A stretch of DNA of 64,000 nt from Bedellia somnulentella. Its lineage: Eukaryota > Arthropoda > Insecta > Lepidoptera > Bedelliidae. The stretch is taken from the NCBI GenBank assembly GCA_963576735.1, contig OY755184.1:8060001-8124000 (forward strand). The letters run 5' to 3'. The stretch's first letter is position 1; each line of letters starts with the position of its first letter. Shown one piece after another: positions 32,001 to 42,836 of the stretch. The translations under genes were made by a program, and so were the position numbers. Below the pieces are notes generated by a model. It saw only the letters and a list, made by a program, of their open reading frames with translations. It ran no database searches and had not been told where the DNA came from.

Positions 32001-35000
32001 AGTCTTAGAAAATACTAAGTACGGATAGTAGTTTGGCACTGCGGGGCGGAAGCCCAGTGGGTGCTGCCCCCTACACTGACCGTTGGTGATGGTGGGTGAG
32101 TTTGTAGCATAGATTGCTCGGGAATATGGGGATTGTCCGAGATTAATGATTTATACCTGTTGCGATAGTTCTTGCTATTATTCTAAGCTAACACAACAAC
32201 CTTATTTTTACAAAAACTTGTGCCCCTTGAGTTTTGATCCCGGGTCTCTCGAATATTCATAGAGGTTAGATTTATCGCTACGCCACAGAGACGCTAACTT
32301 TGATGGCAAATTTTGAATACCCTTTATTTTCTAATAGTCTTACTATTGACAAACAATTAAATTTACTCCCGCTCCCGCTGTATAATCCCGCATTTTTATA
32401 CCCTACCGATGTCGAGCGCCAAAATCCACAATTCAATAAAATGGTAAGTACAAAAAAAAACGAAAAATAGTGAATAAAGATAAAACAGCAAGTAAATAAA
32501 TGGGTCGAAAAGTGCACCGAATAATTGAATGAGCTACAGGTGACGCAAGATGTCATTCCACATCTAACGTATCTTAAAAAAAAACGATACCACGACGGTT
32601 TAAAAAAACACCCAGCGCCATCTATTGCATACCTCAAGAACTACGTCAATACTTATACCAATTAGTAATTCGTTTATTTATAGCTATTTCAGGATAAGTA
32701 GATGTGAAAAACAGTTTAGAAGATAAAACAAATTTTCCCTCATCTCTCAGGAATTCCTCATTTTCAAGGATACATTATCGTATCATTTAGCTTCTAAATT
32801 TACATGTTTATATTCGTTTGAAATATATGACCTTGTTTTATACGACACACGGCGCCATCTCCAATCCATCCAGCAATATTTAAACAATATTTTAGTTTTC
32901 CCTCGGGAATATCATTTTTTCCGGGATAAAAAGTGCTCTATTATTTAATCTAGACTTCTAACTATACGTCTGCAAAATTTCAAAGCAATCGGTTCAGTAG
33001 TTACGGCGTGAAAGCGGCACAAATAAACAAACAAACAAACTCACTTTCCGATTTATAATATTAGTATGGATTAGACTACAGACTCTTATCTATTATCCGA
33101 TTATGACAAAGTGCGGAGTTATTTAATAACATAACATAACATAACATAAACGTTCACGCCGAATATCCCCGAAGGGGTTGGCAGAGGTACTAATACTTCT
33201 GAACATCATGTGACTTTGTCACCAGGTGTTCAGAGTACCCACGTTTTGCATGGACAGTGTACTCACGTGATAGGGGGCAGGCCTATCGCCGTTTTGTACG
33301 AATACACTGTCACATGACTAAGTACAACTCAGCCATGTGGGTTTCCTCACGATGTTTTCACTCACCGTTAACAACCATGATAAATTAACCACACATATGT
33401 CTTTATAAAAGACAAATTGGTGTAGGCCCGACCCAGGATTTGAACACTAGTCGTTTGCACGATAACCGAGTGTTCTACCCACTGGGCTATCACGGTTGCT
33501 TATATTATATATTAATAAATTATATGTTATATTATATGTTAATATATTTATATTTATTACACTGTACCTGTATAATTTGCTCGCACTTTTCTCGCGACTC
33601 CATACGCGCAAAGCCCACTCCTTTGCTATGGCCATGGGTGTCGCGCAAGATCCTGGTAGACACGACCTGACCGAACTTGGCCAGCAGTTGGTCCACGTCA
33701 TTCTCCATGAAGTGCGGAGGCAGGTTGGCCATGTACAGGTTGGTAGGGTCTTGCTCCTGTTGCTGTAAAACGCGCGCCCGAGGGGCTCAGATAAAGTAAC
33801 TGTCTGCCAATCACACTATACAGTTTTAAGTTTAATTCGACTCAATTTATTTAGTTTTATTTTAAACAACGTTACAGACATTTTTAGCAAAGTTATATTT
33901 TATTAGTTTTATTTGAATAATTTAAATATTATGAATGAGGCACTCGACACAATCGAAATTATATAGCCAAGAATTTTGTAATAGTTACAATACATGCATT
34001 TTCTCAAGCGAAAACTGTACAGACAGATCCTTCAAGGAATTCATTCAGTTGCCAAGAATTTCTGATTTATCACGCACACCCATTCATTACCATGTCAAGT
34101 AAGCCATAACTTGTGAGGATTATTTGAATTGGTAAAGTTTATATGAAGCCCGCATAGATTATCTAGACACTGAAGCCAGCTTTGATGTAAACCAGCGCTC
34201 GATCTAGTAATATACTAAGTAAATTACGTGGAGTTATCAATGAGATAGGCATATACATCAGCATAGAATATAAAGCTAGTTTAGGACGCATACACATGGC
34301 TAGTACAATAGTGAAAGCATAGAAATACCCTGAGCCCTGTAGCGAAACAATTGTTATAACGCTAAGCATACAACAATAGAAGTCGGATGAAACAATATTT
34401 GAAGGAAAGCATTATTCGCCTCGAATGTATTTTACACTGAGGGCGTCATACTTACAAAGTTATGTAATAGGTCTCAGGTCTAGGAGAGAAACCAAAACGT
34501 GTCGAAGCCACACTAAGGAACCGATAACTCGGCCGACATGGCATACCATGTAAACTAACGATTCCGTATCTCTAGCATATCTTCGGGACCTAGATACTCA
34601 GCTAGTTTGAAAATGTAATAACAATTATTTTGTATCAAAACGGAGAGGAAGTTGTTTATCATTGACAAAAGAATCGGACAGAACTACGATTACTATGGAG
34701 CACTAATAAATACATTTCAAAATTTACGACTCATATGTCATTACTGCACAGTATGAGAACTTTATGCTCAATTAAGTTAAGTCATGTTTACATAGGGGTA
34801 TACAATACTAAGCTATTAAATATACTTATATAGAAGTGTAGGTTGGGTGGAGGTATAGGATGATTAGATAACTGTTTTCTATATTATGCCTTAATATTAC
34901 TTACAAATATGTAGTAACTGTAATTGCGTATTGAATGAGCATAGTATAAATAACAATTTGGTCGCAGTAAGGAGTTCGGGAGCAGGACAAAGGCAGAGCA

Positions 35001-36800
35001 GACGAAGACGGTCAGGATACTCAGCTGGTTAGGAGCAGGCGGTTAGTCATAAGAATATTACTTGCATGCACAACGTACACGGTTCAGTCTACGCAGGAAC
35101 CAGATACCCACTTTAGCCATCTGGGCCTGTACACCTTTGGCCTGTAATCCTTTAACAGCAGCTTCCGCGGACGCGATTGTCTCAAAATCTACAAAACCGT
35201 AACCTGTGAAAAGAGAACAGTGAACAAATGTAGTGGAATGGATGCTCGTCCGAGCCGTATTACATGTAGCATGCGTCATCTAATTTGAATATAAACACTA
35301 CGTAATAAAACTGGTGTTGTACAAATACTAGTATGAGTTGTTTTAATACTGTGCATTACTTGGCGAACAATAAATAGATAACAATGTGCGCTGTGCGGTG
35401 ATACGGATGATATGTTTTACGAGAATGAACATTTATTACTGGTGAATGATATTACACGAGAAATGAATTGTAATGGCTGTGAAAACATCTAAATATCGTG
35501 CATTATATCGATTAAGTTCTCACCAGCTGATCGATTATTTAATGAAGATAAAGGGTTTTCTAGAAAATAATGTTTTCATTGAAGATCGAATTATTGACAA
35601 TGCAATAAATAATTGTGTGTTAATTGAATATTTATAAAATAGTTACGCATAATCAATGTAAATCTACCTCGCTATGGTTAATATTGAATACATAATTGCT
35701 CGTTAATATTATATTTATTTTAATGTTCAACTTAAATTTAATATTGAATGATTACCTTTACATTTATTCGTGTTTTTGTCCAGAATTGCCTTAGTTGAAA
35801 TGATGTTGCCATACCTGGAAAACAATATCATTATGTAAATAGTGTTATTAATAACCTGAAACTCTTATCAATGTCATGCTAATTTTTAAGTGTTCGCAGT
35901 GCAGTAAAATATTTCAGGCAAAACGGCAAAAACTGTGTAAGGACGTCTGAATGTTAATCGGCGATACTCGTACAATTCACAGCGAAAACCGGTTAGTGGC
36001 GCGGTGCAATGTAGCATACTATGTTTTATACTACTTTTTAGTAGAAAGCAGCGTAGAGGTGATTATCTTTTATGTAATGAATAGACTACATGTTTTTCAT
36101 CTTCAGCTATTACTAAAACTAAACAGGAAAAATAATTCATCTCGTCATGTTTTCTTTGAATTATCTTATTAGCACGTAGTATTAATTCTTCTAAATATGG
36201 TAATGCAAGAATGTAACTAACTCTATCCGTTTTATGTGTCACTGTATATGATTATTTCAATAGTCACGCCCATTTTAAGCATATTATAATAAAACAAAAG
36301 AGATTCCTGGCATCCTATAATTTTTATTTTTATTTATTTATTGTTAAAACTTTATATTTATTATTTTGCGGGGATTCTTAGCTTAAAATTTTAATAAGTT
36401 TGCTAAAACTGGAACTCTGAATAAGGAAAAAAAGGTACCTCTGATCCTATTGCATAATATTTTCTGCTAGTTTTCTATCTTCCGGAATTTTAGCACATTC
36501 AAGAAGTATGTAATATTAGTTTCAAAAAACTTACATCTGGCACATTTGCACAAGATCCTTATCAGTGGTGTTAGGACTAAGACCACGAATGTAAAGGTTG
36601 GTCCTGCTGAGCTGGTCGCCAATGCCGGTGCCGGTGGTAGAGGCCGAAGAGGCCGGTGGAGGCGGGGCGGTGCTGAGCGAGGTGGAGCGGGTGCCTCCCC
36701 CCGACCCCGTGTTGGAAGATGATGATGAAGCCGTATTGGCTGGTGAGGCCGCTGTCGGGACCCTCGTGCCGCCCGTGCCTCCTACGTTACCGCCTGTATA
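29078..36800 (-). CDS. shep: alan shepard (shep)/RBMS-type RNA-binding protein, 3' exons
   Basis: Minus-strand exons are 36535-36800, 35756-35814, 35112-35203, 33568-33762, 30917-31057, 29493-29747, 29322-29360 and 29078-29206. All have GT-AG borders and fitting phases, giving 391 residues to TAA at 29078-29080. RRM1 spans the first three exons (RNP2 [11 protein letters not shown]1 GYGFVDFE). RRM2 lies in exons 4-5 ([36 protein letters not shown]). Before RRM1 a serine-rich stretch has RVPTAASP and [10 protein letters not shown], as in fly Shep. The end, [11 protein letters not shown], also matches Shep. The family binds AU-rich single-stranded RNA or DNA and in flies acts in neuronal remodelling, insulator control and behaviour (family knowledge). 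The exon at 29493-29747 is rich in Gly, Ala, Pro and His ([12 protein letters not shown]) and looks lineage-specific. The first exon here starts at an acceptor, so earlier exons exist, probably right of the window. Confidence 0.93.
29207..29492 (-). other. shep introns around a 39-nt microexon
   Basis: Two short introns flank the 13-codon exon 29322-29360 ([13 protein letters not shown]). It has clear ttttccag acceptor and gtgagt donor sites. Skipping it would keep the frame, so it may be alternatively used. Confidence 0.7.
29748..30916 (-). other. shep intron with tRNA-like repeat
   Basis: 1169-bp intron. 30372-30655 is a tRNA-like repeat on minus. 30722-30820 is an S1 fragment. 30838-30880 resembles a LINE end with gcaataaagagttttctatt, also seen inverted at 41949-42110. 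Confidence 0.7.
30372..30655 (-). repeat. tRNA-like repeat unit, best conserved
   Basis: Single unit of the tRNA-like family. The core 30444-30514 (minus) forms a full cloverleaf with perfect T stem GCGGG/CCCGC, A box tagctcaattgg and B box ggttcgattcc. The same conserved flanks as at 20758-21262 lie on both sides of the core, so the tRNA-like part is internal and does not head the repeat. Confidence 0.8.
31413..33069 (+). repeat. dispersed repeat with lepidopteran-type ends
   Basis: Starts ctagctttttgcccgcgact and ends gattttataatattagtat-like (seen as tttataatattagtatgga). Near the end it has ccgggataaaaagtgctcta, caatcggttcagtagttacg and acaaacaaacaaactcac. These are standard phrases of a highly repeated insect element. 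It is interrupted by an S1 fragment. Class not assigned (Helitron or LINE-derived are both possible). Confidence 0.55.
33127..33500 (-). repeat. S2 SINE copy, subfamily b
   Basis: Minus copy. The head differs from the copies at 11930, 22157 and 51823: cactagtcgtttgcacgata then accgagtgttctacccactg, shared only with 63084-63443. The tail is an ataac repeat (33126-33148). Its head end is about 67 bp from a shep exon. Confidence 0.85.
33763..35111 (-). other. shep intron, no repeats recognised
   Basis: 1349 bp between the exons at 33568-33762 and 35112-35203. AT-rich. A minus frame at 34163-34369 has hydrophobic runs but no splice context or domain. Confidence 0.55.
35204..36534 (-). other. shep introns around the 59-nt exon
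   Basis: Two introns (35204-35755 and 35815-36534) without repeats or RNA genes that I recognise. Confidence 0.55.
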
Positions 36801-39242
36801 CTGCAAATAAAGATTATTATTAGTTATTGCTGTTGATGATATCTTATTGATAAAGATATGTAAGTGTGGTTCGTGTGCAGTGTGGGTTTGTTAGAGTTAC
36901 GTTTATGTAAAGACAGAGTGCAGAAGTCAGGTTTATAAATGTTTCCCTAGAAACTATTTCTTCCGATTGTTTTGTCAAGTGGTCGAGCACTGGGGTAGTA
37001 TATTTGTAGTAGGTAAATAAAATAACGAAAAAGAAAAACGTAAATATAATAGAATTAGAATAGAATAGCACTAGAAAAGAACGGCTTAGAATAGCACTAC
37101 CCCATTTCTTCCGGTGGGTGTGCGTAAGAGGCGACTAACGGTATTGGGGCTATTAAGGGATTTTTGGGCGATGCGGTTGGAGACCCATCCCCAACAACCT
37201 TTATTTTACCATCTCTTCCCCACTCTATTTTCCAAAAGTGGCTGAGGAATATCTAATTCCACAGCTCTGGCTACCCCTTTTAGGGATTTATAGCCGTGAG
37301 TATATGTATATGTATGTATGTAAATATAATATGAAAGTAAAAATAAATCAACAAATAATTTTGATAAAAAAAAGCTTTGATAAAAGGCGTTGTGCTTTAA
37401 AGCAATTATTTCAAAACTTTCGTGTTCGATGGTTTGTTCTAATAAAATGTTGACTTTACGGTATAAAGACAAAAGTCTTTTAAACTGTGTAAAATATTTT
37501 TTTTTTACAATAGTAGGTACTGCAATATATAAGACAATGAAATCTTTTGTTGCAAAAATCAATGAACTAAGTTTATTAAATGAACCATCTTGCGTCTATT
37601 GTAAACGCAAACAAATCGACATAATCACAAGTTGAAGGGTGAACTCGGCGTGACATTTCCACATTTCCCGAGTTGCAGAACGAGTGAGTACGTAAGTGTT
37701 AATAGGCGCGCTCATCTCGCAACGAACGAGCGAGTTGATGAGCCACGGGGCGAGATCATTGAAAATAACTGCTATTTCAGAGACACGGTATGACGTTGGT
37801 CATTAGTTATTCAGCGAGCGGGTAATGAAAAGGGCGAGGCGAGTAATGAAGGCATGGTGATTCCGAGCACGCACGCGTAATCGACTCTCACGATACACTT
37901 GGCCGGGGCTATCGCGAGAAGGAAACCCGATCGTATATGATATGCTGCATACTCCTTGGCTCGCGGAAATCAACGGTACACACCATTACTACCGAAGATG
38001 CTCACACAACGTTTGCTTACATAGAAACACAAACTGTATTACTGTAATGGAAAACAGAACGAGTTTTGTAAGGAAAACTTGTTACCGTAAAGATACCTAC
38101 GCGTTTGAGATTACTCCTTTAAGGAGCGCGCATAATTTATGTACTTGTAAAGGTGTTGCTCGAATGAGGCGCGTACGTAATGTTATTTAGAGAATGTATT
38201 TACATCAATAACGTTGTACGTTCCTCGCATAGTGCTTAGTTAACATATTAAAGCCGCCAAAAGCATCTATAGAGCGTGTCTAACAGCTCATCAGAACAAA
38301 GTATCTAAGACGTGAAACCATGTCAACGTAAGGAGTTTATCGAATCTTTCACGCTCGTTGTCTAATTAATATTGTTATCCTCAAAATGTTTTTATCACCA
38401 AATTATGTTTTACTGTCGTATTATCTAAATAGACAATACAAATTTATTGTCAACCGCATTGGAAAGTTTATTATTTATGTAAAAGTTAATTCGAAGTTCA
38501 TTCACAAAGTAAATTTTCGCTTTTATATTTTCCATTTAGTCAATACAAAACGTTAATTTATTGAAAATAATAGTTAAGGTAACAATGGTAAACAAGGAAT
38601 TGGTCGAATATAAGCTCTCTTGATTCATCCGGACGGTTTTAATAAATTCAATTGCTTATTGAAATCGCCAATCAACAACCCTTATGTCCCCGGACTCTGA
38701 GCTTTAACGATAACTGATAAATTTCATTATAATCTCTTTGTGCATCTTTCGCTATACGTAAATTTTCCGACGATTGAAAATGTCACTGTTAAAATTTCGA
38801 TTCCTAGTATTGTTTTTGAACGTTTATGAAACATGCTCCATAAACATAATAACGATTATTATCGCGAAGTAGCTTCATCGTCCCAAGACAATTAAACAGC
38901 CTAAATATTCGAGTCGCGTAAAATAAGAGGCTGTGTGAGCTTTAGTTACCATTATTATATTTCTTTTAAACCTTTAACAGCTTACTGGCAAGATCATCTA
39001 ATCGAATGCCCATAGCGTGAACGTGTTAGAAAGAAAGCTATGTCTATATTCCTTTACTACATGGATTAAATTTCATGTGATTCCCCCATATTAGTTTGCG
39101 TACGCTGGTTTTCTTCACCGTTGTCAACCCTGATAAATAAAACACACTTTATGGCTTCAGGAACGTCACATATATTTCAGCATTTAAAGCCAAATTCTTC
39201 AGCTATCGAGGTTATTTAGAACGAAAAAATAGTGTAATAGCG
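36801..39242 (-). other. upstream shep intron or 5' region
   Basis: Acceptor tttatttgcag precedes 36800. 37075-37320 is an S1 copy. 37640-38200 is less AT-rich than its surroundings and free of repeats (gcgcgctcatctcgcaacga, gccacggggcgagatcattg). It could be regulatory or an unrecognised noncoding exon. No open frame with coding features. Confidence 0.5.
37075..37320 (+). repeat. S1 SINE copy
   Basis: acggcttagaatagcactac to ccgtgagtatatgtatatgt; complete S1 copy on plus. Confidence 0.9.
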
Positions 39243-39420
39243 CTGTGTAGTGTCGGCTAAGAATAGCACTACCCCATTTCTACCCGTTGGTGTTCGTAAG
39301 AGGCGACTAAGGGTTTTGGGGCTTTAAAGAAGTTGTTGGGTGATGTGGTTGGAGATCCATCACCTTAACAACCTTTCCCCCCTCAAGTTCCAAAAGTGGC
39401 TGAGGATATATATGTAAAAC
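39243..39420 (+). repeat. S1 SINE copy, 3'-truncated
   Basis: gctgtgtagtgtcggctaag through aagtggctgaggata; lacks the shared 3' tail. Confidence 0.85.
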
Positions 39421-39756
39421 ATCAAAAACTACCTTCTTATATGTGAGATCCAGTTCTAAAAACGAGGTGTTTGACTCCCCAGGAGCTTAAAATAACGACG
39501 CTTTGTCGTTATAACAATGTTGTTGAAATAGTAAGTTTAAATATTGTTAGGAAATATAAGTTGCAAAGTTCACAACTTAGTTGTATCGAGGAATTTAAAG
39601 CAGCCATAAGTCGATAATATTTAAAGTTTGTCCGTTCAGTGTGGAAGGAAAACACGTTCGCTTCTAAATAATGCTATCAACATTGAAGAATATGTGTTTT
39701 TTTATTTATCATTTATTTTTGTGTGCATTACTCATTTAGATAAGCTACATTAATTA
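39421..39756. other. no gene seen
   Basis: AT-rich spacer between two S1 copies in opposite orientation. Confidence 0.5.
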
Positions 39757-40012
39757 CATACATACATATGCTCACGGCTATAAATCCCTAGAAGGGGTAG
39801 CCAGAGCTAAGGAATTGGAAATTCCTCAGCCACGTTTGGAAATTTTAGTGGGGAAAAGATGGTAAAATAAAGGCTTTCGGTGATGGGTCTCCAACCACAT
39901 CGCCCAAAAATCCCTTAAAAGCTCCAAATCCGTTAGTCGCCTCCTACGTACACCCACCGAAAGAAATGGGGTAGTGTTATTCTATGCCGACACTACACAG
40001 CAATTAATTACA
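39757..40012 (-). repeat. S1 SINE copy
   Basis: acatacatacatatgctcac through ccgacactacacagc; full-length on minus. Confidence 0.9.
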
Positions 40013-41324
40013 TATTCGTTTAACCTTAAATCATATCTGAAGCTAATATATATCTACTTTTGAGCCCCACAAATATGTCCAACATGGTTCATCTTGTGCT
40101 ATTATCAATCATCTAGAGGCCTAGCACGGGCCACGATTTTATCGTCACTCTGTCGGTTAGAATGAGGTTAAAGTATACGATATTTTGTATGTGCAAAAGA
40201 GATGGCTGTTTCATACCACGCGATATCTAGTTAAAAGCGTTGCTGATTACCAAATAGACCTTTTATTTTCACGCTAATGTCTTTTGTGGCTACTTAGTTT
40301 TCATAGTAGTATGGCAAAATGTTTTTTTTTTTGTATTGTAAGTGGTTCATCATTAGTCATGGACGGATCATTTCAACGTTCTGAAATGTATTTGATAAAC
40401 AAAGTTCATTTTCTTAACGTTTGTACAATTTGCATTTATTTATGAATTCTGGTATTTGAACAGAACATTTGAAAATTTATAAAAATATAGTCCTTAATTT
40501 GTAAGGGTCCGATGTAAAGAAACCAGGCAGTGTACTAGCTTTTTAGTAAAAGAATGAGTTACAAAATGTTTTGTTTTTCAGTAATTAAATAAGTTTTTAG
40601 TTCTTTCTTAGTCTCGTATTTATTTAAGTACATTCAGCGTATTGACATGTGAGCTAATTTATTGCATATTGTGAGTGACCTTTTCAATAAATATGGCACA
40701 CCTGTGTAACAGAATAAATGTCTTTGTATTATTTGGGACTGAATGCTTATTAAACTGAGGCGAAATAATTCTACAATAACAAGTACTTAATATTATCTTT
40801 AAAAAAAGACCGTTTTCCAGTTCCTTGGTATGTAGGTGGAACTAGTAGCTAGTCAATTCAGAATATATAAAAACACAATTAAGACTTTCGAAAGGTAGCA
40901 AAAATATATATAGGGGAAGGATAGACTAGTTGCTTGTTGCACTCTTTTTATGCCACCCTTGGTCGAAAGACATTCTCACATAATTGTTCCAGTGATTAAA
41001 ATTTTAAATACTATGTACGTATACTGTAAATACACATACATATGTGAAACCACGGTTATCACGCCAGACAAGTGAATTGTTGAATGCTAAATTAATATTT
41101 CAAGTAGGCAAAAGAGATGGTGGCAGATATCATAACCGAGTTATAAATCGGAAAATATTTCATTTCCATTTAAAAAGAAATATTACATGATGAAAAGCAT
41201 GAAGAACGGTCATTACGACATAAAAAACGAAAACCAGAATTAACTGAATCAATTGCTTCTGAGTAAACTTACAATGCAAGAAAATCTTCAATATTTACGA
41301 TAGATCTGAGAAACACTATATATC
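40013..41324. other. no gene seen
   Basis: 1.3 kb AT-rich sequence; no coding frame, repeat or RNA gene that I recognise. Confidence 0.5.
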
Positions 41325-41925
41325 ATAAATATAGTCACGGCTATATTTCCCTAGAAGGGGTAACCAGAGCTAAGGAATTATAAATTCCTCAGCCACTTTT
41401 GGAAGTTGAGTGGGGAAAAGATGGTAAAAATAAAGGTTTTTGGTGATGGGTCTCCAACCGTATCGCCCAAAAATCCAATAAAAAGCCCCAATACCCTTAG
41501 TCGCCTCTTACGACACCCGTGGGTAGAAAGGGGTAGCGACATTCTAAGCCGGCACTACACGGCATCTATCACTATATATCAATATTATATATAACTATAT
41601 CAAACCAGAAAGAAGCTGCTTTGCTGAAGTTATTCATATAGCTTTTGGCCGTACAGGTGCTTGTTAGTTGTGTTGTGATTTTTTGGTTACATGAATCACG
41701 GTCATAGATCCCAAAAATGGGTAGCCACAGCTTTAGAGCTAGGAACTCCTCAGCCACATTTGGAAGTTAATAGGGGACCAGATGGTAGAAACAAAGTGTA
41801 GCTGGTGATGAGTCTCAGCATTGGCCAAAAACCACTTAAAAAAATCCATACCCTTAGTCACCTCTTACGACACCCGTAGGTAGTAAGGGGTAGTGACATT
41901 TTAAGCCGGCAATACAAAGCAAAGT
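41325..41925 (-). repeat. two S1 SINE copies in tandem orientation
   Basis: 41325-41568 (atagtcacggctatatttcc to aagccggcactacacggc) and 41688-41925 (atgaatcacggtcatagatc to aagccggcaatacaaagc). The second belongs to the variant subtype also seen at 21898-22145. Confidence 0.85.
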
Positions 41926-41948
41926 TTGTTACATGTATCTGTTTACAT

Positions 41949-42110
41949 AGAATAGAATAGAATAGAATAACTCTTTATTGCACATCAAACACAAATTTAC
42001 AAAAATAATAATATGATCAAACAGTTTACAGTGAGGTACAATTGGCGGTCTTATTGCTAAAAGCGATCTCTACCAGACAACCTTTGGAAGGTGAGATCAA
42101 TAAATTAATT
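41949..42110 (-). mobile_element. LINE or SINE 3' end with TATTC tail
   Basis: On minus: ggcaacctttggatgag-like region, agcgataagaccgccaattg, then gtgcaataaagagttattct and a (TATTC)n tail (plus gaatagaatagaatag at 41949-41968). The aataaa box just before the tail is typical of a non-LTR 3' end. A related piece lies at 63543-63690. Confidence 0.65.
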
Positions 42111-42464
42111 ATTTACACACTTATCACTAATCATATATTTTTTATTTCCTTCTTCGTTCCTAACATTTTAAAAGTGATATTTCTCTATTTTTATTACCTT
42201 TCAAAGACATTGAACAAATTGACTACCAACTTTAATTCGAAGGCATACTATTGGTTTGCATGATGAGTTCATGTTGTAAGGAACTCACAGTACTTAGACA
42301 CGATATGGTACCTAATAGATTAATAACAATCATTTTTCATTTTGAATATTTCATTGGTAGCAGTCTAGTCCAAGGTTCCTTTTTCATGTTCCATGTTGAA
42401 ATTTGCATGAGGCCCAATTTTCAAGAATTATTTGTAACGACTTCTATTAATACTTACTTACACC
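42111..42464. other. no gene seen
   Basis: AT-rich; nothing recognised. Confidence 0.5.
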
Positions 42465-42560
42465 CGTTGTTCCCATTTGGGTAGGCAGAGACTATAGATC
42501 GCTACTTTGTACGATCCTAACTTATCTTTCTTGCTACTGTCACATTCATATTTTTTCTCA
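42465..42560 (-). mobile_element. LINE 3' tail fragment
   Basis: On minus it ends ctctgcctacccaaatggga then acaacgggtgtaag, preceded by gatcgttacaaagtagcgat-like sequence; same family as 1-260 and 60800-60850. Confidence 0.65.
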
Positions 42561-42594
42561 TACATGCTCTTTTCTCTTTATTTCTTCTCTGGTG

Positions 42595-42836
42595 TGTAGT
42601 GTCGGCTTAGAAAAGCACTACCCCATTTCTTCCGGTGGGTGTACATAAGAGGCGACTAACGGTATTGGGGCTTTTAAGGGATTTTTGTGCGATGCGGTTG
42701 GAGACCCATCACCCACAACCTTTATTTAACCATCTTTTCCCCACTCAAATTTCCAAAAGTGGCTGAGGAATTTCTAATTCCTTAGCTCTGGCTACCCCTT
42801 CTAGGGATTTATAGCCGTGAGCATATGTATGTATGC
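42595..42836 (+). repeat. S1 SINE copy
   Basis: gtgtgtagtgtcggcttaga through ccgtgagcatatgtatgtat; one of the best copies for a consensus. Confidence 0.9.

Larger units (their letters stand above)
31058..33567 (-). other. shep intron with dispersed repeats
   Basis: 2510-bp intron. From 31413 (actagctttttgcccgcgac) to about 33069 (ataatattagtatggat) lie the two diagnostic ends of a widespread unclassified repeat, with other sequence between. An S1 fragment is at 31567-31700 and an S2 SINE at 33127-33500, the latter immediately next to the exon at 33568. Confidence 0.65.

Noticed and set aside
39757..40012. CRISPR-like or satellite array made by repeated ~250-bp units
   Set aside because: Copies are dispersed in both orientations with different flanks and ages; they are SINEs.
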